DNA of 64,000 bases from Agelaius tricolor (GCA_023055355.1 JALJCS010000015.1:20883516-20947515), one strand, 5' to 3'; counted from the stretch's first letter, positions 17,658 through 29,927 are shown. Numbers and translations are program-made. Notes: generated by a model not told the origin, from the sequence alone.

Positions 17658-18907
17658 GGGGGTCTGGCCCCTTTGTGGGGTCTCAGGCTCAAGGCTGCCC
17701 CCACCCCACCCACCACAGGGCCCTGGGATGGACACAATCAGCCCGGTGGTGGTCTGGGGACTGGGGTGGGCCTGGCTCTGCGATCCTCTGCTCATGGACA
17801 CGGCAGCACTGCCGGGAGGGAATCACTGCTGAAGCCCAGCCCTTCCCGGGAGCGTGGAGAGCCTCACCGGAGGGGCAGGTTGGGGTTAACCGGGATCCGG
17901 TAAAGGCCCCACAGCGGCTCCTGCCGCCCCTGCCTGGAACCGGGCTGCAGGCAGGGATGGTGCTGCTGTCCTGCAGTGACAGGTGCTGGCAGGAGGGCTC
18001 AGCCCTGGCACCGGGATGGGACCGAGTCCCTCCCACACAATACCGGACTCTGGTCCCTCCCCAGCCCACGGCACCACCGTTACCGGGGCCGAGCCCCGGG
18101 AGGATGCTGCGGGATCTTCCCCGGGCTGGACCGGGTGAGGTGTGGAGCCGCTGCCTCCCCTTCCCGCCGGTGTTTCTGTAGCATTAAGGAGCCTCTTTGC
18201 GCAACCCAGCACTCGTGTCCCTGCTTCGGGCGGCGAGGGGGGCACCGGGGGCACGGGCAGGATGTGCGAACGCCCGGGGGTGGCAGCCCGGGAGCTCCCG
18301 TGAGCCTGGGGCTGCCGGGGGCGAGCGCCGGCACCGATCCGGTCCCGGGCCGGTCCGCGGGGTAGAATTGCGCTGCGCGGGATGGGCCGCGGTCACCGCC
18401 GGTCTCCCGCCCATCGAGAGTGGCCGCGGCCACGCTGCCCCGGTACCCGGTAGGGCCGGGCACCCCCCTTCCCGCTGCTCCCGAGGCGTTCGGTGCCCCC
18501 AGCTCCTCCCGCTCCCCCCCGCGGCGGCGCAGACGGGCAGAGGCCGGCGGTGGGTCGGTCGGTCGGTTTTACCGGATCACAGCACTGCTACATCAGAACC
18601 GGGCGGGCACCGGCACCGGCCGCGCTCCGTCGGGCCGCGCTGAGCCGTGCGACCCGTCCCGTGCTGCCCCATCCGCCGCTCCCGGTAACCAAGGCCGTGC
18701 CGCTCCCGGGGACCGGCGGGACCGGCCCGGTTTCCCCCCGGGCCGCGGGCCACCGGCTGATGGCAGCCCGGTACGTCCCCGCCGCGGGGCCGGGGCCGCC
18801 TCTGCCCTCCGGGCGGGCTAACGGGAGTCCTGCGCCCAGGGACGGGCTCCATCGGTACCGACGGGACCAGCCCCGGCGTGTCCCGGTGTCCCCCGGCGGG
18901 TTTGTCC
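17658..18907. other. DEF8 3' UTR / DBNDD1 3' UTR, convergent intergenic
   Basis: No additional coding exon was recognised. Neither gene shows a clear AATAAA on its strand here, so the transcript ends are not defined. From about 18200 to 18900 the sequence is unusually CpG-rich for a 3'-3' interval. Confidence 0.5.
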
Positions 18908-21898
18908 CTACGGCTCCCGCGGGCGCTCGGCGGGCAGGAAGGCGTCCGGGGGTCCCGGCGGTCCCGGCGGCAGCTCGGGGTCACTCAGGTGCTTCTTGTC
19001 CCGGCCCTGCTCCCGCGCGCGGGTCCAGGAGGGCGAGCGCAGGTACCCGGCCCGCGGCACCGGCGGCGGCTGCAGCCCTGCGGGACGCACGGGCGGGTGG
19101 GCGGTCAGCGGCGCCCCGGGACGGGCGGACACACCGGGACCGGCGGACCCGGAGCCCCGCTCACCGCCGGGCGTCTCTCCGGCCGCGTTCTCCTCGTCGG
19201 AGTCGGCGAAGACCTCGGCCAGCTCCTGGTCCGACATATCGGTCAGCTCGGTCAGGTCCAGCAGGTCGAAGTGCACCTCCAGCGAGGACACGCTGCTCAG
19301 GGGCTCTGCGGGCACCGGGCACAGCTGGGCACCCACCGGGAGGCGGGGGTCGCTGCTTGGGGACCAGGGAGCTGGGGGCGTGAGGGGTTTGGGGGGGACC
19401 ATGACTGGCTGGGGGCTACCAGGGGACTCTAGGGGTGCCAGGGGACCACAGGGACAAGAAGGAGACCCCAGGTGAGGACAGAAGACGGGACAGGCGGGAC
19501 ACCCCGAGGGCTGGCAGGGGACTCTCGGGGACAGGCAGGAAACCCCGGAGCAGACCCGAGGTGCTGGGGACAGGCAGGTGACGCTATGGGCAGGCAGACA
19601 TCCCAGGGACAAAGCAGGGGACCTCAGGCACGGGCAGGGATGGCAGGAGCTGGCAGGGACGGGCAGGGACCGCAGCTCAGGGCCTCACTCACGTCGGCGC
19701 TCGGTGACCTGCAGCAGGCCGGCGCTGGGGATGGGGATGCCCCCCTGCTCCTCCGCGGGGACTCGGGGGGTCTCCTGGGACGGCCCGTGCGTGGGGGTCC
19801 CTGCGGGGCGCTCCGGGACCAGCGGCTCCTTGCCAAGCTCTGCCACATCAGCACCTCCTGCATCAGCGAGGGCAGCTCCTCCTGGCGCCCCCGGGGTGCC
19901 CGGCTCAGGGGCCGGGCACAGCAGGACCCCCGGGAGGAGCGGGACACGGGCAGAGCTGCCCGAGCCCCTCGCGTCGGAGCTGGCAGCCCCCGCCCCGCGC
20001 CCCCCCTCCCCGCGCAGCCCCTTTGTGTCGGCGAGACAAAGCGCGGCTGTGCCGGGGCCGGACAAGGGCGGATTGTGCTGGGACTGTCCCCGCGGGGAGC
20101 CGCAGGGACAGGGCGGCCGTGGCACAGCCCGTGGCACACGGTGGTGGTGCAGCCCGCGGCTGTGGCACACAGCGGGGGCACAGCCGTGTCTCGGGGCTGA
20201 GCGGGCACCGGGGGTGCCAGGAGGCCCTGTGTGCCCCGGGGGGGACACTGCACCCTGTCCCCCGAGGTCGGTGCCGGTGCCCTGGCAGCACCGAACATGC
20301 CACCACTGAGTTACGGGGCGGGTCGGCTCAGGGATGGGCATCGCCTCCCTCCCACCGGGATGGTGACAGCGGGGCAGGGACAGAGAGCTCCAACCCACGG
20401 GGGAAGGGGAGTTCCTTCTGCTGGGGCGCGGAGCTGCAGGACATGGGCAGGACACCATGGGACACCATGGGACACCATGGGACAGCAGTGGCACAGCAGT
20501 GGCACAGCAGTGGCACAGCAGCCCTCTGCCCCGACACTGGCTCTGCCACATCCTGACCCCGCAGGGGACATCGGGCACCCCGCGCTAACGGTGCGGTCCC
20601 TGGTCCCGGGAAATGGGCTCCTCATCCCGGAACAGGGCAGAGCGGATCCCCCCGCGGCGGACACGGCGCCGCCCGCTCCCGCCACCTGCCCAGCCCCGTG
20701 GGTGACACCGTGCCGTGTCACCGTGAGGAGCGCGGCCCCCTGCCCGCACCGCGCCCGCACCCACCGGGGCGCTGCTCCCGGCTGCAGAATTCCCCTCTGG
20801 CCTCCGCCTGCATGGTCCCGCCGTGTCACCGGCAGTGTCACCGGCAGTGTCACCGGCAGTGTCACCGCCCGCTCCGGCCCGGGCTCACCGGCTGCCTGGC
20901 GGGAGCGGGGCCGGATCAGGGATCTCTCCCGCACGCCGTGTGCTGCTGACTCACGGCAACCGCAGAGCCGGGCGGCCACCGGTACCGGCACCCCCCGGCA
21001 CCGGGCACCCCGCGGCACCCGCAGCCCGCCCCGGTGGCACCGTCCCCCCACGGGCCCGGTGTCCCGCCGCTCCCCCGGTGCCACGGCCGGGGCTGCCCCA
21101 CGCTGGCGGCTACGGCACGGTCCTGTGCGGGCCACACGCGGGAAGGACGGGCGGGCAGGGGAGCCCTGGCACCGCCTCTGTCGCCAGGTGCGGCCCCCCC
21201 AGAATTCCGGGCCCCCTCGGCTGCACCGGCACCGCCACCTCCCTGTCCCCAAACCCTCCGCACACCGGCACTGCCACAGCCGTGCAGGATGGCTGCGAGG
21301 TGTACCCCGCTGCTCCCCTGGGCATCCCAGAGCTCCTGCATGTCCTGTGAGCCCCCTACCGCCCCTGTGCACCCCCGGGCACCCCAATGTCCCCCCACAT
21401 TCCCGGAGCACCCCGCCGCAAGCCCAGATCCCCGGTGCGCTCCCCTGCTTCGTGTGACCACCCGGCCACCCCACTGCCTCCCCTTGTCACCGCCCTGCAC
21501 CCCACTCCCTGCGAGCACCCCCTGCCCCCCAAGTCCCCGGGGCACTCCAGGGCTCCCTCGGGCCCATGAACACCCCCGTGTCCCCCCACGTTCTCCGGGT
21601 ACCCCACTGCTCTGTCCCTCAGTCCCCGACTCTCCCGCCACGGATCCCCCCATGTCGGGTCCCCGCCCCCCAATCCCCTTCCCCTGCAGCCGGGCACCCC
21701 CAGCTCGGCCCCGCGCCCCCCTGTGCCCCCCAGTGCAGCCCCCATGCAGCTCCTCCCGCTGCACCCCCGCCCTACATCTCCTTGTGCGCCCCGCGGGGCC
21801 CGGCCCGGTTCCACGGTGATGGGCGTGCCGGTCCGACCGAGCCTCCCTGCTCTGCCCCCGCCCTCACCTCCGGTGCCGGCCGCTGCCGGAGCCGCCAT
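18908..21898 (-). CDS. DBNDD1: DBNDD1 (dysbindin domain containing 1)
   Basis: A small dysbindin-family protein of poorly known function. Four exons on the minus strand: 21868-21898 (start codon at 21896-21898), 19693-19857, 19165-19305 and 18908-19077, with lengths 31, 165, 141 and 170 bp, giving 168 residues. The predicted N-terminus is [12 protein letters not shown]. Family blocks are [17 protein letters not shown] across the exon 2 end, [20 protein letters not shown] (dysbindin core) in exon 3 and [18 protein letters not shown] in exon 4. Exon 1 was placed by the ATG in the CpG island, its GTGAGG donor and matching phase, so it is the least certain exon. Large GC-rich intron 1 (19858-21867) carries short tandem repeats. 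Divergent with GAS8. Confidence 0.9.
20448..20522. repeat. Two adjoining 11-bp tandem repeats (DBNDD1 intron 1)
   Basis: Three to four copies of GGGACACCATG are followed directly by four to five copies of GGCACAGCAGT. Both units are 11 bp. Confidence 0.9.
20824..20868. repeat. 12-bp tandem repeat GTGTCACCGGCA
   Basis: Nearly four exact copies in DBNDD1 intron 1. Confidence 0.9.
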
Positions 21899-22546
21899 GG
21901 GCAGGGCTCGGGGCTGATGCCGGTGCCGGTGCCGGTCCGGTGCTGGGCGGGCCCGGTGCCAGCCCGCAGCCCGCACGGTCCTGCCCGCCGCGGCGGGGGC
22001 GGGGACACCGGAGGCGGGGACACCGGGATGGGCGGAGCCGAGGGGCGGGAGCACCGGGGACAAGAGAGGGCGCGGAGGGGACCTGGAGGAGAGGGGGGGC
22101 TCGGGGACCGGGAGTGCAGCGGGGAGCAGAGCCGGGGCTGTGCCGCAGCTGTGGGGACAGCCCCGGTCACAGCGGAGGGCGCGGGGGTGGAGGAGTCTGG
22201 CCCGGGCACAGTGGGACCCCCCGGGTTTGTCCCCCCCGTCCTGCCCGAACTCCCCGGTTCCCCCGATCCGCTAGGTTACCCCGGTCCCCAGGTTCTCCCA
22301 CACGGCCCCCCGGCGCCTCCTCCCCGCCCGGTGCCCGCGATGTTCCCCGGTTCTCCCCGGTGTCCCCTCCCGGTTCCCCCGCTCCCCCCGCGGCCCCGCC
22401 GCTCCCCCCGCTGGCCCCGCCTCCGTTGCCAGGGCGGAGCGTGGCGTTGCTAGGGGGCGTGTCTCACGCAGTGCTGCTCTCGCGAGATCTCGCCGTCCTC
22501 TCGCGGGACCTGCAGTCCGTTGCTTGGAGACGCTGGTGCCGCCGCC
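21899..22546. promoter_or_regulatory. Divergent DBNDD1-GAS8 promoter
   Basis: A 648-bp CpG-rich interval separates the DBNDD1 start (minus strand) from the GAS8 start (plus strand). It contains a perfect TCTCGCGAGA palindrome at 22478-22487, an element known from TATA-less, often bidirectional vertebrate promoters. Three GTTGCC/GTTGCT half-sites lie at 22425-22430, 22446-22451 and 22519-22524. The last belongs to GTTGCTTGGAGAC (22519-22531), which resembles the RFX X-box of ciliary genes. No TATA box is visible. Confidence 0.75.
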
Positions 22547-25500
22547 ATGGTGAGAGCGGGACCGGGCCGGGACCGGGAACAGCAGAACCGGGACCGGGAG
22601 CAGCAGAACCGGGGCCGGGGGCAGAACCGCGGCGGCTGCTGAAGGGTGTCTGGCAGCCTGGGTGTGCGGGCGGTGGAGCCCCGCGCCCCGATGTCTGCGA
22701 GCCCCGTCCTGTCCCGGTCCGGTCCCGGGGAGGGTTCGGATCCCCCGGCGCCGTGCCCCGCACTGCGGGGACGCTGCTCGGGCGTTATGTCGGGTACAGG
22801 TGCCTCGGGGTTCACCGCGGAGCTGGGTCGGCAGTGGCAGCCCATGGGTCTGTTCCCGGCTCGGTGTGGCCGCTGTCCCGGTCCCTGCCGTGAGAGCGGG
22901 GGTGCTCCGGGACCGGCACCGGGGCCCCGAGCAGCGCGGTGTCCTCCTCACCCATTCACCTGCTGCGCTTGGCTCTCTGTCCTCAGGGACCCAAAAAGAA
23001 GGGGAAAGGGGGCAAGGGCCCGGCGGTGGTGGATGGCCTGGACCCGGAGGACATGAGCAAGGAGCAGGTGAGCGGCACCGCCGGGGGAGCACGGGCAGGA
23101 CGGGAGGGGACAGCTCGGGGACCCTGCCCGGAGCCTGGCCAGCCCCGGGGACAGCAGGTGCACAGGGTGACAGGGCCAGCAGCCGGGCTTGTGTCACTGG
23201 CGCCTGCCTGGGGCTGGGGAGGGCGGCTCCTGCTGCTCTGGGGAGGAGCGGCCGCCTCGTCCCTCCCTCTGCTCGCCAGCCCTGGGTTCTGGGCACTGCT
23301 GAGAATCCTGGGGCCCCTTGGGACAAGAAAGAGGGACTGGAGCACGGCCAGAGAAGGGAATGGAGCTGGGGAAGGGTCTGGAGCCCCAGGAGAGGCTGAG
23401 GGAGCTGGGAAAGGGCTCAGCCTGGAGCAAAGGAGGCTCAGGGGGCCCCTGTGGCTCTGCACAGCTCCTGACAGGAGGGGACAGCGAGGGTGGTTGGGCT
23501 GTGCTCCAGGGAACAGGGACAGGAGGAGAGGGAACGGCCTCAGGCTGGGCCAGGGCAGGTTGAAGTTGGATATTGGGAAAATTCGTTCCTGGAAATGGTT
23601 GTCCAGCCCTGGCCCAGGCTGCCCTACGCAGAGGTGTGGTCCCCATCCCTGGAGGGATTTAGGAGTCATGTGGATGTGGCACTTGGGGACATGGGTTAGG
23701 GGTGGCATTGGCAGTGCTGGAGGAACAGTTGAACTTGATTTTAGAGGCTTTTCCAACCCAAACAATTCCATGAACCAGAAGTATCTAAGCACCTGAGTGT
23801 TGTGACAGGTAGAAGAATTATAAAAGAAAGGCCTCATAAAACCAGGCCTGCTCTGTTAAACTGATTGTTAGCCTGCCACTTCTTCTGAGTGCAGCTAGTA
23901 CTTTGCAAGTTCCCATGCAAAAACTAACTTGGAATGAATAGTGTGCTAACATAAAAACCTGTTCTTGGGTGAAAAATAAGAGGACCTGCGTAAACATTAG
24001 CTCTGTTCCATGAGTACCCACAAAAGAAAAATGCAAACAACCTGCACCTCAGCACCTACACACAAATCACCTTCTGACCAATAAACAAAGTAGTAAAAAA
24101 CTGCCAGCCAACAGATGTTAAACACGAGGTCTGTGAAAACTGTGTAAAATGAGTTATGTGAATAAAGACTGGGCTTTTCCTGCATGAAGGAAATGGAGTA
24201 TCCCTTGTTTTATTCCAATACCTGGGAATGCTGGTACTGGTGTCACTGTTAACTGGTGTTACTGGTGTCACTGTTATCGGTGTCACTGATACCAGTGTTA
24301 CTGGTGTCACTGTTATCGGTGTCACTGTTACTGGTGTCACTGGTGTTGCTGTTACTGGTGTCACTGGTGTCACTGGACCCTGCCAGCCAGAGCCCCATCC
24401 CAGACAGTGAGGTTTTGTGACTCCTTTTCCAGAAGCTGCTGGGTTAGTCAGGGACCTCCACAGCCCCACACCTGTGACAGCCAGCACATCCTGCAGGTCT
24501 GGGACATGGGCTCTCCAAAGGCACCTGCCCAAGGCCTGCCTGCCCCTCACCTGTGCCTGCCCCTCACCTGTGCCAGGCCTGCCTGCCCTCACCTTTCTGC
24601 TCTCTTGGCTGTGCAGTTGCTGCAGCACATGGTGCGCCTGCGGCAGGAGCTGGACCGCGAGCGGCAGGAGCGGAACTCCTTCCAGCTGGAGTGTAACCGG
24701 ATCCAGGGCTACTGGGAGATCACCCGCCGGGAGCTGGAGGAGAGGAAGGCGGAGCTGCGCACCCGGGACCGCGAGATGGAGGAGGCGCAGGAGCGGCACC
24801 AGCTGGAGATCAAGGTGGGGCTGCAGGGCTCCAGGTGAGCCTGGGCAGGGGATGCCATCCTTGGGCAGGGGATGCCATCCTTGGGCAGAGGATGCTCCTC
24901 CTCCTCCAAGGACCAGAGGAGGAGGAGCTGGGCAGGATGCTATCCAAGGATGTCTCACCAGCATCCCAGTTCCAGGTGTCTCCTGCTGAGCCCCTCACCT
25001 GTCCCTGGCCTGTCCTTAGGTGTACAAGCAGAAGGTGAAGCACCTTTTGCACGAGCAGCAGGAGAACCTGACGGAGCTGAAGGCAGAGGGAGTCCTGTCT
25101 CTGAGGAGGGCCCAGAAGGATCACTGGGAGCAGGAGGAGGAGATGTGGAAGGAGAAGTGCTCCTTGAACACAAGGCTGAAGGAGCAGGAGTTGGCCAATG
25201 AGGCAGCCATCTCAAAACTCTGCCTGGTACGTCCTGTGAGGTGCCTCATCCCCAGCATGGGAGCAGGAGTGGGATCTTGCCTCCCTGGCTCTCTGTGGGG
25301 TGGGATGGGGTTTCTGGTGCAGGGATGGGGAGAAGGGGTTCCTGGGTGACCCCTCTCCCACAGTGGGGAGCTGTGAGAGCAGCTGGAGAAACGACAAGCC
25401 ACTGTTTGCATCAACATGGGATCAGAATCCTTTCCCAAAGAGCAGGAGGGAATCCCTGGGGTTGGGCTGGCTTGGGATTTGGTTGTTTCTTCCAACACGG

Positions 25501-28500
25501 AGTTGCTTCCTCACAGAAACACGAGGAGGAGATGGCCCAGCTGCGCAGTGACTTCGAGCTGCAGACCAAAGGTGAGGGCACGAGGCAGATCCCAGAGGAG
25601 CACGACAGGGAGAGCTGCTTCTGCTTCCCAAGCAGCACCTTGAGCACATGGGGGCAGGTTCTCCCCAGTTCTGGCCATTTTCCCCTTGCCTCATCTGGCC
25701 ATTTTTCCTTCCAGTTCTGGTCGGCTTCCACCTCAGTTCTGGCTGATCTCCCCCACCCAAGGTTCTGGCCAGTTTTCCCCATAAGTTCCAGCTGCTTTTC
25801 CTCCCCAGATCAGTCTAGTTTGCCCTCCAGTTCTGGCTGTTTTTCCCTCTCAGTTCCAGCTGGTGCCAACCCACACAGTTTTGGCTGTTTTTTCTCCCTT
25901 CCCCATTCTGGTCACTTTTCCTCCCCAGTTTCAGCCAGTTCTTCCCCAGCTCTGACAATTTTCCCCCAGAGATGGAGGCCAAGTACACGAGGAAGATGCA
26001 GGCACTGAGGGATGAGCTGGACCTGCGGAGGAAGACAGAGATCCATGAGCTGGAGGAGAGGAAGAACACCCAGATCAGCGAGCTGATAGGGAACCACGAG
26101 GGGGCTTTTGGTGCCATTAAGAACTACTACAACGACATCACCGCCAAAAACCTGACACTCATCAACCTCCTGAAGGTATTGCCCGTCCCTGTGCCACCCC
26201 TGCACCCAAGGACTGCTCCTGCCAGGGTGTCAGCTGGATCTGGCTGTTCCAGGTGTCACTGTGGGTGCTGCTGGTGGCCTGTACATGAGTGGGGAGGGAT
26301 GGTGTCCTGAGGGTCTGGGGCACTCTGAAGGGCTGGGCAGTCCCAGGAGCCAGCACTTATGTTCCCAAGAACAGGAGCAGGTGGAAGAACTGAAGAAGAA
26401 GGAGGCTGTGCTGGAAAAGGAGAAGGCAGATGTGGTGCGTGAGAATAAGGGGCTGACAGAGCCGCTGCACGAGGCCCAGGAGCTGGTGGCTGAGCTGCAG
26501 AAGAAGTTGGTTAACTACTACAGGGACAAAGAGGCCCTGATGGTGAGTGCCCAGCCCTGTCCTTCCATGGGCTCGTTCCTGGAGGGAAAACACTGCGCTC
26601 TGCCACTTGGTGTGCTGTGATTGCTAGGCAAAGCAAGTCTTGTTCTGCTTACTGTGAATTTGTGGGGTCTCAGATGGGAATCCAAAGAGAGACTGGGAGG
26701 GAGAGCAGCCCCACTGCAGGGGGGTTGATGTGGGTGCTGCCTGGTTTTCTCTCTGCTGCTCTTTCTCCTCCCTTCCCAGAACACATCTCCAACACTTCCC
26801 AGACAATCCTGTGCTCTTTAACCCTCCTTTCCCATTCACAGAAGTCCAAAGCCCATCTGAAAATCGCTCAGAAGGAACTGAAGGACCTTCAGTGGGAACA
26901 CGAGGTGCTGGAGCAGCGGTTCAGTCAGGTGAGACCTACAGGCAGGGCTGGGCATCCCATTCCCTCTCCAAACCTCCTGCAAACCCTCTGCAGAGGACAG
27001 GGCGTGGGGCTCAGCAGAGGCTGTGCTTAGCCCAGGGCTTTGCAAAGCTAATCCCGAGTCGGGTGATAACCGCTGCTCCCAGCAAAGCTGCTCCCAGCTC
27101 CAGCCTCTCCCACGGTCAGCAGACAGGCCTGGCCTTGTCCTTTGCTGAGCAGTCATGCACGCTCCAGCAGGGCCCCAGGCTGCCTGGGCTGCGTGGGGCA
27201 GAGCTGGATGGGGGCATTGCCATGGGCCCCTCCTTCTGCCAGGGCTCCGGGATCGCTCCCTCCCATTCTGGGGTGCTCAGGAACAGCCCTGCAGAGCCAG
27301 TGCTCCCCCCCACTAACCCAGATAAATCTTAAGAGTCAGGAGAGAGCTCATTTGCAATTCGTAGAAATCCCCAGGAATATGAACATTGATCCGAGGCCTC
27401 ATTAACAATCCATCATTAAGACAGCGCCAGATTCAGAGCGTTCAGAAATAGGCTTTGGAGGAGAGACTGTGTCCTAATTAGGACACTTATTAACTAGCTG
27501 TGAGCCAGGGACTGCTGCCAGCTGTGGGGATGAGATGAGAGACCCCCGTGTGCCGGGGGCCCTCGCTGGGGTCTGAATTAGCACTGCAGGGAGCCCGTTG
27601 GGGCATTCCATGCCTGGAGGGGAGGAGGAGGAGGAGGGAGAAGCGCAGGTGTTGCACCATGGACAGAGGGAGAGAGGGAGGGAAGAGGGGAGGGGGGGAG
27701 GCTGTGCTGCAGCACCTGCCTTCCCTGTGGGCTGCAGGTGCCATGGGGAACGGCTGGGCTGAGCTGCTGGACCAGTCTTCTGCCGTATTTGTGCTCCACA
27801 CCACTGTGCATGCCCCCGTGTCCCCCGGGGTCCTGAGGGTGCTGTGACACTGTGCTGCCCCCGGGGTCCTGAGGGTGCTGTGACACTGTGCTGCCCCTGG
27901 GGTCCTGAGGGTGCTGTGACACTGTGCTGCCCCCGGGCTCCTGAGGGTGCTGTGACACTGTGCTGCCCCCCGGAGCAGGTCCAGGAAGAGCGGGATGACC
28001 TCTATCAGAACTTCACCAGAGCCATTAACGAGGTGCAGCAAAAAACGGGCTACAAGAACCTGCTCCTGGAGCGGAAGCTGCACGGACTCCTCACCCTCCT
28101 GGAGCAGAAGGAGGTGGAGCTCAGCGAGGTCCTTGCAGCCTCCAACCTCGACCCCAGTGCTCTCTCCATGGTCTCACACAAGCTGGAGGTACTGGGGCCC
28201 GGCGAGGGCTGGATCTGGGGGGCAGAGCCCACTGTGGGGTGCCTGCTGTCCCTGGAAAGCAGCAGTGCCCATCCTGCATGGCTGTAGGTGGCACGTCACT
28301 TGTCACTCCTTGCCAGCACTCCCAGGGCCACGTGTGGTGCCGCAGGGCACTCGGCTCTGCCTCGAGAGCGGAGCGTGTGGGTGTTGGAGTTTGGCACTGA
28401 TCTGTCCCTCAGCTGGGGCCTGTCTGGAGGAGCATGGCTGCAGGCTCCATGGCACTGTTGGCACCCTGTGCTGCCACACAGCCAGCTGACTGCCAGCGGG

Positions 28501-29692
28501 TCCAGTGGCACCCAGGGGCTCTGTGCAGGGGGGGCTGCACCTGGTGAGCCTCGCCTGGCCATGGGGACGGTGCAGACAGGATCCTGGGGCTCTGCGGTGT
28601 CTGCCGTGCTAAAAATACCTCTGCAGAGAGCCTGGAGACCCACATTCCTGCAGCCTGCCGCAGCTGGAGCCGGGAGCAGCGCTTGTGCGGGTTGGGAACA
28701 GACACAGGGAACGAGGGCTCCACCACCTGGTGCCCTCCTGCTTGTCCCCAGCCAGGTCCCCGCTGCAGGGGGAGTCGGGGAGGCTCTGGGATGCTTTGGG
28801 ATGCATACCAGGCCTATGGCACAGGCAGCGGATGTGTCACCTCCCAGCATGTGGAAGGAAAACACATTCCTGGGATGGCATCACTGGCGTCGGGCTCTCC
28901 TGCAGCTGCTGGGGTCCCTGAATTCCTCCTGTCAGCTGCCTGGGGCAGCCTGGCTCCCTGTAATTCCCCGGTGCCGCGGCAGCAGGGTGGTGCTGCTGGA
29001 GCAGAGCAGGTGCTGCCAGTGCTCCCAGTGACAGGGATGGCTGTGGTGTTCATTGGGAGCTGCTGTCCCTGCCCGGGGCTGGCTGTCCCTGGCAGTGCCA
29101 CTCAGAGGGGGCAGGGTGGTGGCCAGCTGCCCAGACCGTGCTGCCTCGTGTGCTCTGCCACGCCACGGCCACCGGGGCACGGCCAGCACGTCCCCAGGGC
29201 TGGGCAGAGCAGCCTCATCCCAACCTCCCCTTGCAGGACGTGCTCAATTCCAAGAATGCCACCATCCAGGACCTGCAGATCCAGCTGGCCAGAGTCTGCA
29301 AGGTAAGGGCGGGGAGGAGTCCTGGAGAGGTGTAAGAGCCGTGTGGATGGGGCACTTGGGGACGTGGGTTAGTGCTGGCCTGGGCACTGCTGGGGGAGTT
29401 GGACTCGGTGATCTTAGAGGCATTTCCAACCCAAACGATTCTGTGATTCCATGGCTTTGGCTTGGGGGTTGGAAATCAGACTGGGGCTGCAGGGAGCTCT
29501 CCTCTGCTGACAGAGGGGCTGACAGGGACCCTTTCCTTGCAGGCACACAACGACATGCTGCAGACCTTCGAGGCAAAGCTGACAGCCTTTGGCATCCCCC
29601 TGGACAACCTGGGTTTCCAGCCACTGTCCTTCCCCATCCCGGGACAGGAACTGGGGAAGGGCCCTGCTGGACTTGTTTCAGTGCCCACCTGA
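22547..29692 (+). CDS. GAS8: GAS8 / DRC4, nexin-dynein regulatory complex subunit
   Basis: Coiled-coil subunit 4 of the nexin-dynein regulatory complex in motile axonemes, needed for coordinated ciliary beating. Eleven exons: 22547-22549 (only the ATG), 22987-23067, 24617-24814, 25020-25226, 25517-25571, 25970-26175, 26375-26542, 26842-26928, 27979-28188, 29237-29302 and 29543-29692, giving 476 residues, close to the 478 of human. The N-terminus is lysine-rich ([11 protein letters not shown]). Long heptad-rich charged helices follow ([48 protein letters not shown]). The C-terminal GAS domain includes [16 protein letters not shown] and [11 protein letters not shown]. An isolated ATG-only first exon decides the start. 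Introns hold CR1 copies, an AT-rich insert and minisatellites. Tail-to-tail with URAH. Confidence 0.96.
23333..23776 (+). mobile_element. CR1 LINE 3' fragment
   Basis: About 440 bp of CR1 in GAS8 intron 2. Landmarks are GAGAGGCTGAGGGAGCTGG, CTCAGCCTGGAGCAAAGGAG, AGGTTGAAGTTGGATATTGG, CCCATCCCTGGAGGGATTT and the terminal TTTTCCAACCCAAACAATTCC. Confidence 0.85.
23790..24222 (+). mobile_element. AT-rich insert, possible solo LTR
   Basis: An island of low GC content inside GC-rich DNA, directly after the CR1 tail. It starts near TGTTGTGACAGG, contains TATAAAAG at about 23820 and an AATAAA in GTGAATAAAGACTGG at about 24162, and ends near TTGTTTTATTCCAATA. TATA plus poly(A) signal without coding capacity fits a solo LTR. 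No clear target-site duplication or TG...CA ends were confirmed, so the call is weak. Confidence 0.35.
24228..24382. repeat. ACTGGTGTCACTGTT tandem repeat in GAS8 intron 2
   Basis: About 150 bp of alternating CTGGTGTCACTG and TTATCGGTGTCACTG units. Confidence 0.9.
24840..24898. repeat. 19-bp repeat CTTGGGCAGGGGATGCCAT, three copies
   Basis: Three consecutive copies immediately inside GAS8 intron 3, the last slightly diverged. Confidence 0.9.
27822..27978. repeat. 36-bp minisatellite ending at a GAS8 splice acceptor
   Basis: Four copies of a 36-bp unit containing GGGTCCTGAGGGTGCTGTG, with the TCCTGAGG core at 27831, 27867, 27903 and 27939. A fifth partial copy (GCTGCCCCCCGGAGCAG) forms the polypyrimidine tract and AG of the acceptor for the exon at 27979. 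Confidence 0.9.
29318..29453 (+). mobile_element. CR1 LINE 3' fragment
   Basis: Sense-strand CR1 tail in the last GAS8 intron: GTGGATGGGGCACTTGGGGA, TTGGACTCGGTGATCTTAGA, TTTCCAACCCAAACGATTCT. Confidence 0.85.
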
Positions 29693-29927
29693 TGCTGGCA
29701 GCACTGAGGGTCCCACTGGCACACTGGTAGTGGGGCTGTGCCCTTTTCCTGCTGCGTGTCTTTAAACAGACCCCAGTGAGCATCTTCAGGAACCTTTCCT
29801 CCCAAGGGGGACCACGGCTGGAGGACTGCAGGCATCCCACCCACCCCACCATGCTGCCCCTGGGGCTGCTTCTGTTCCCACAAAAGTGGAAGGTGATTTT
29901 TTGAGACAAACGGTGCTGTTTGGAGTT

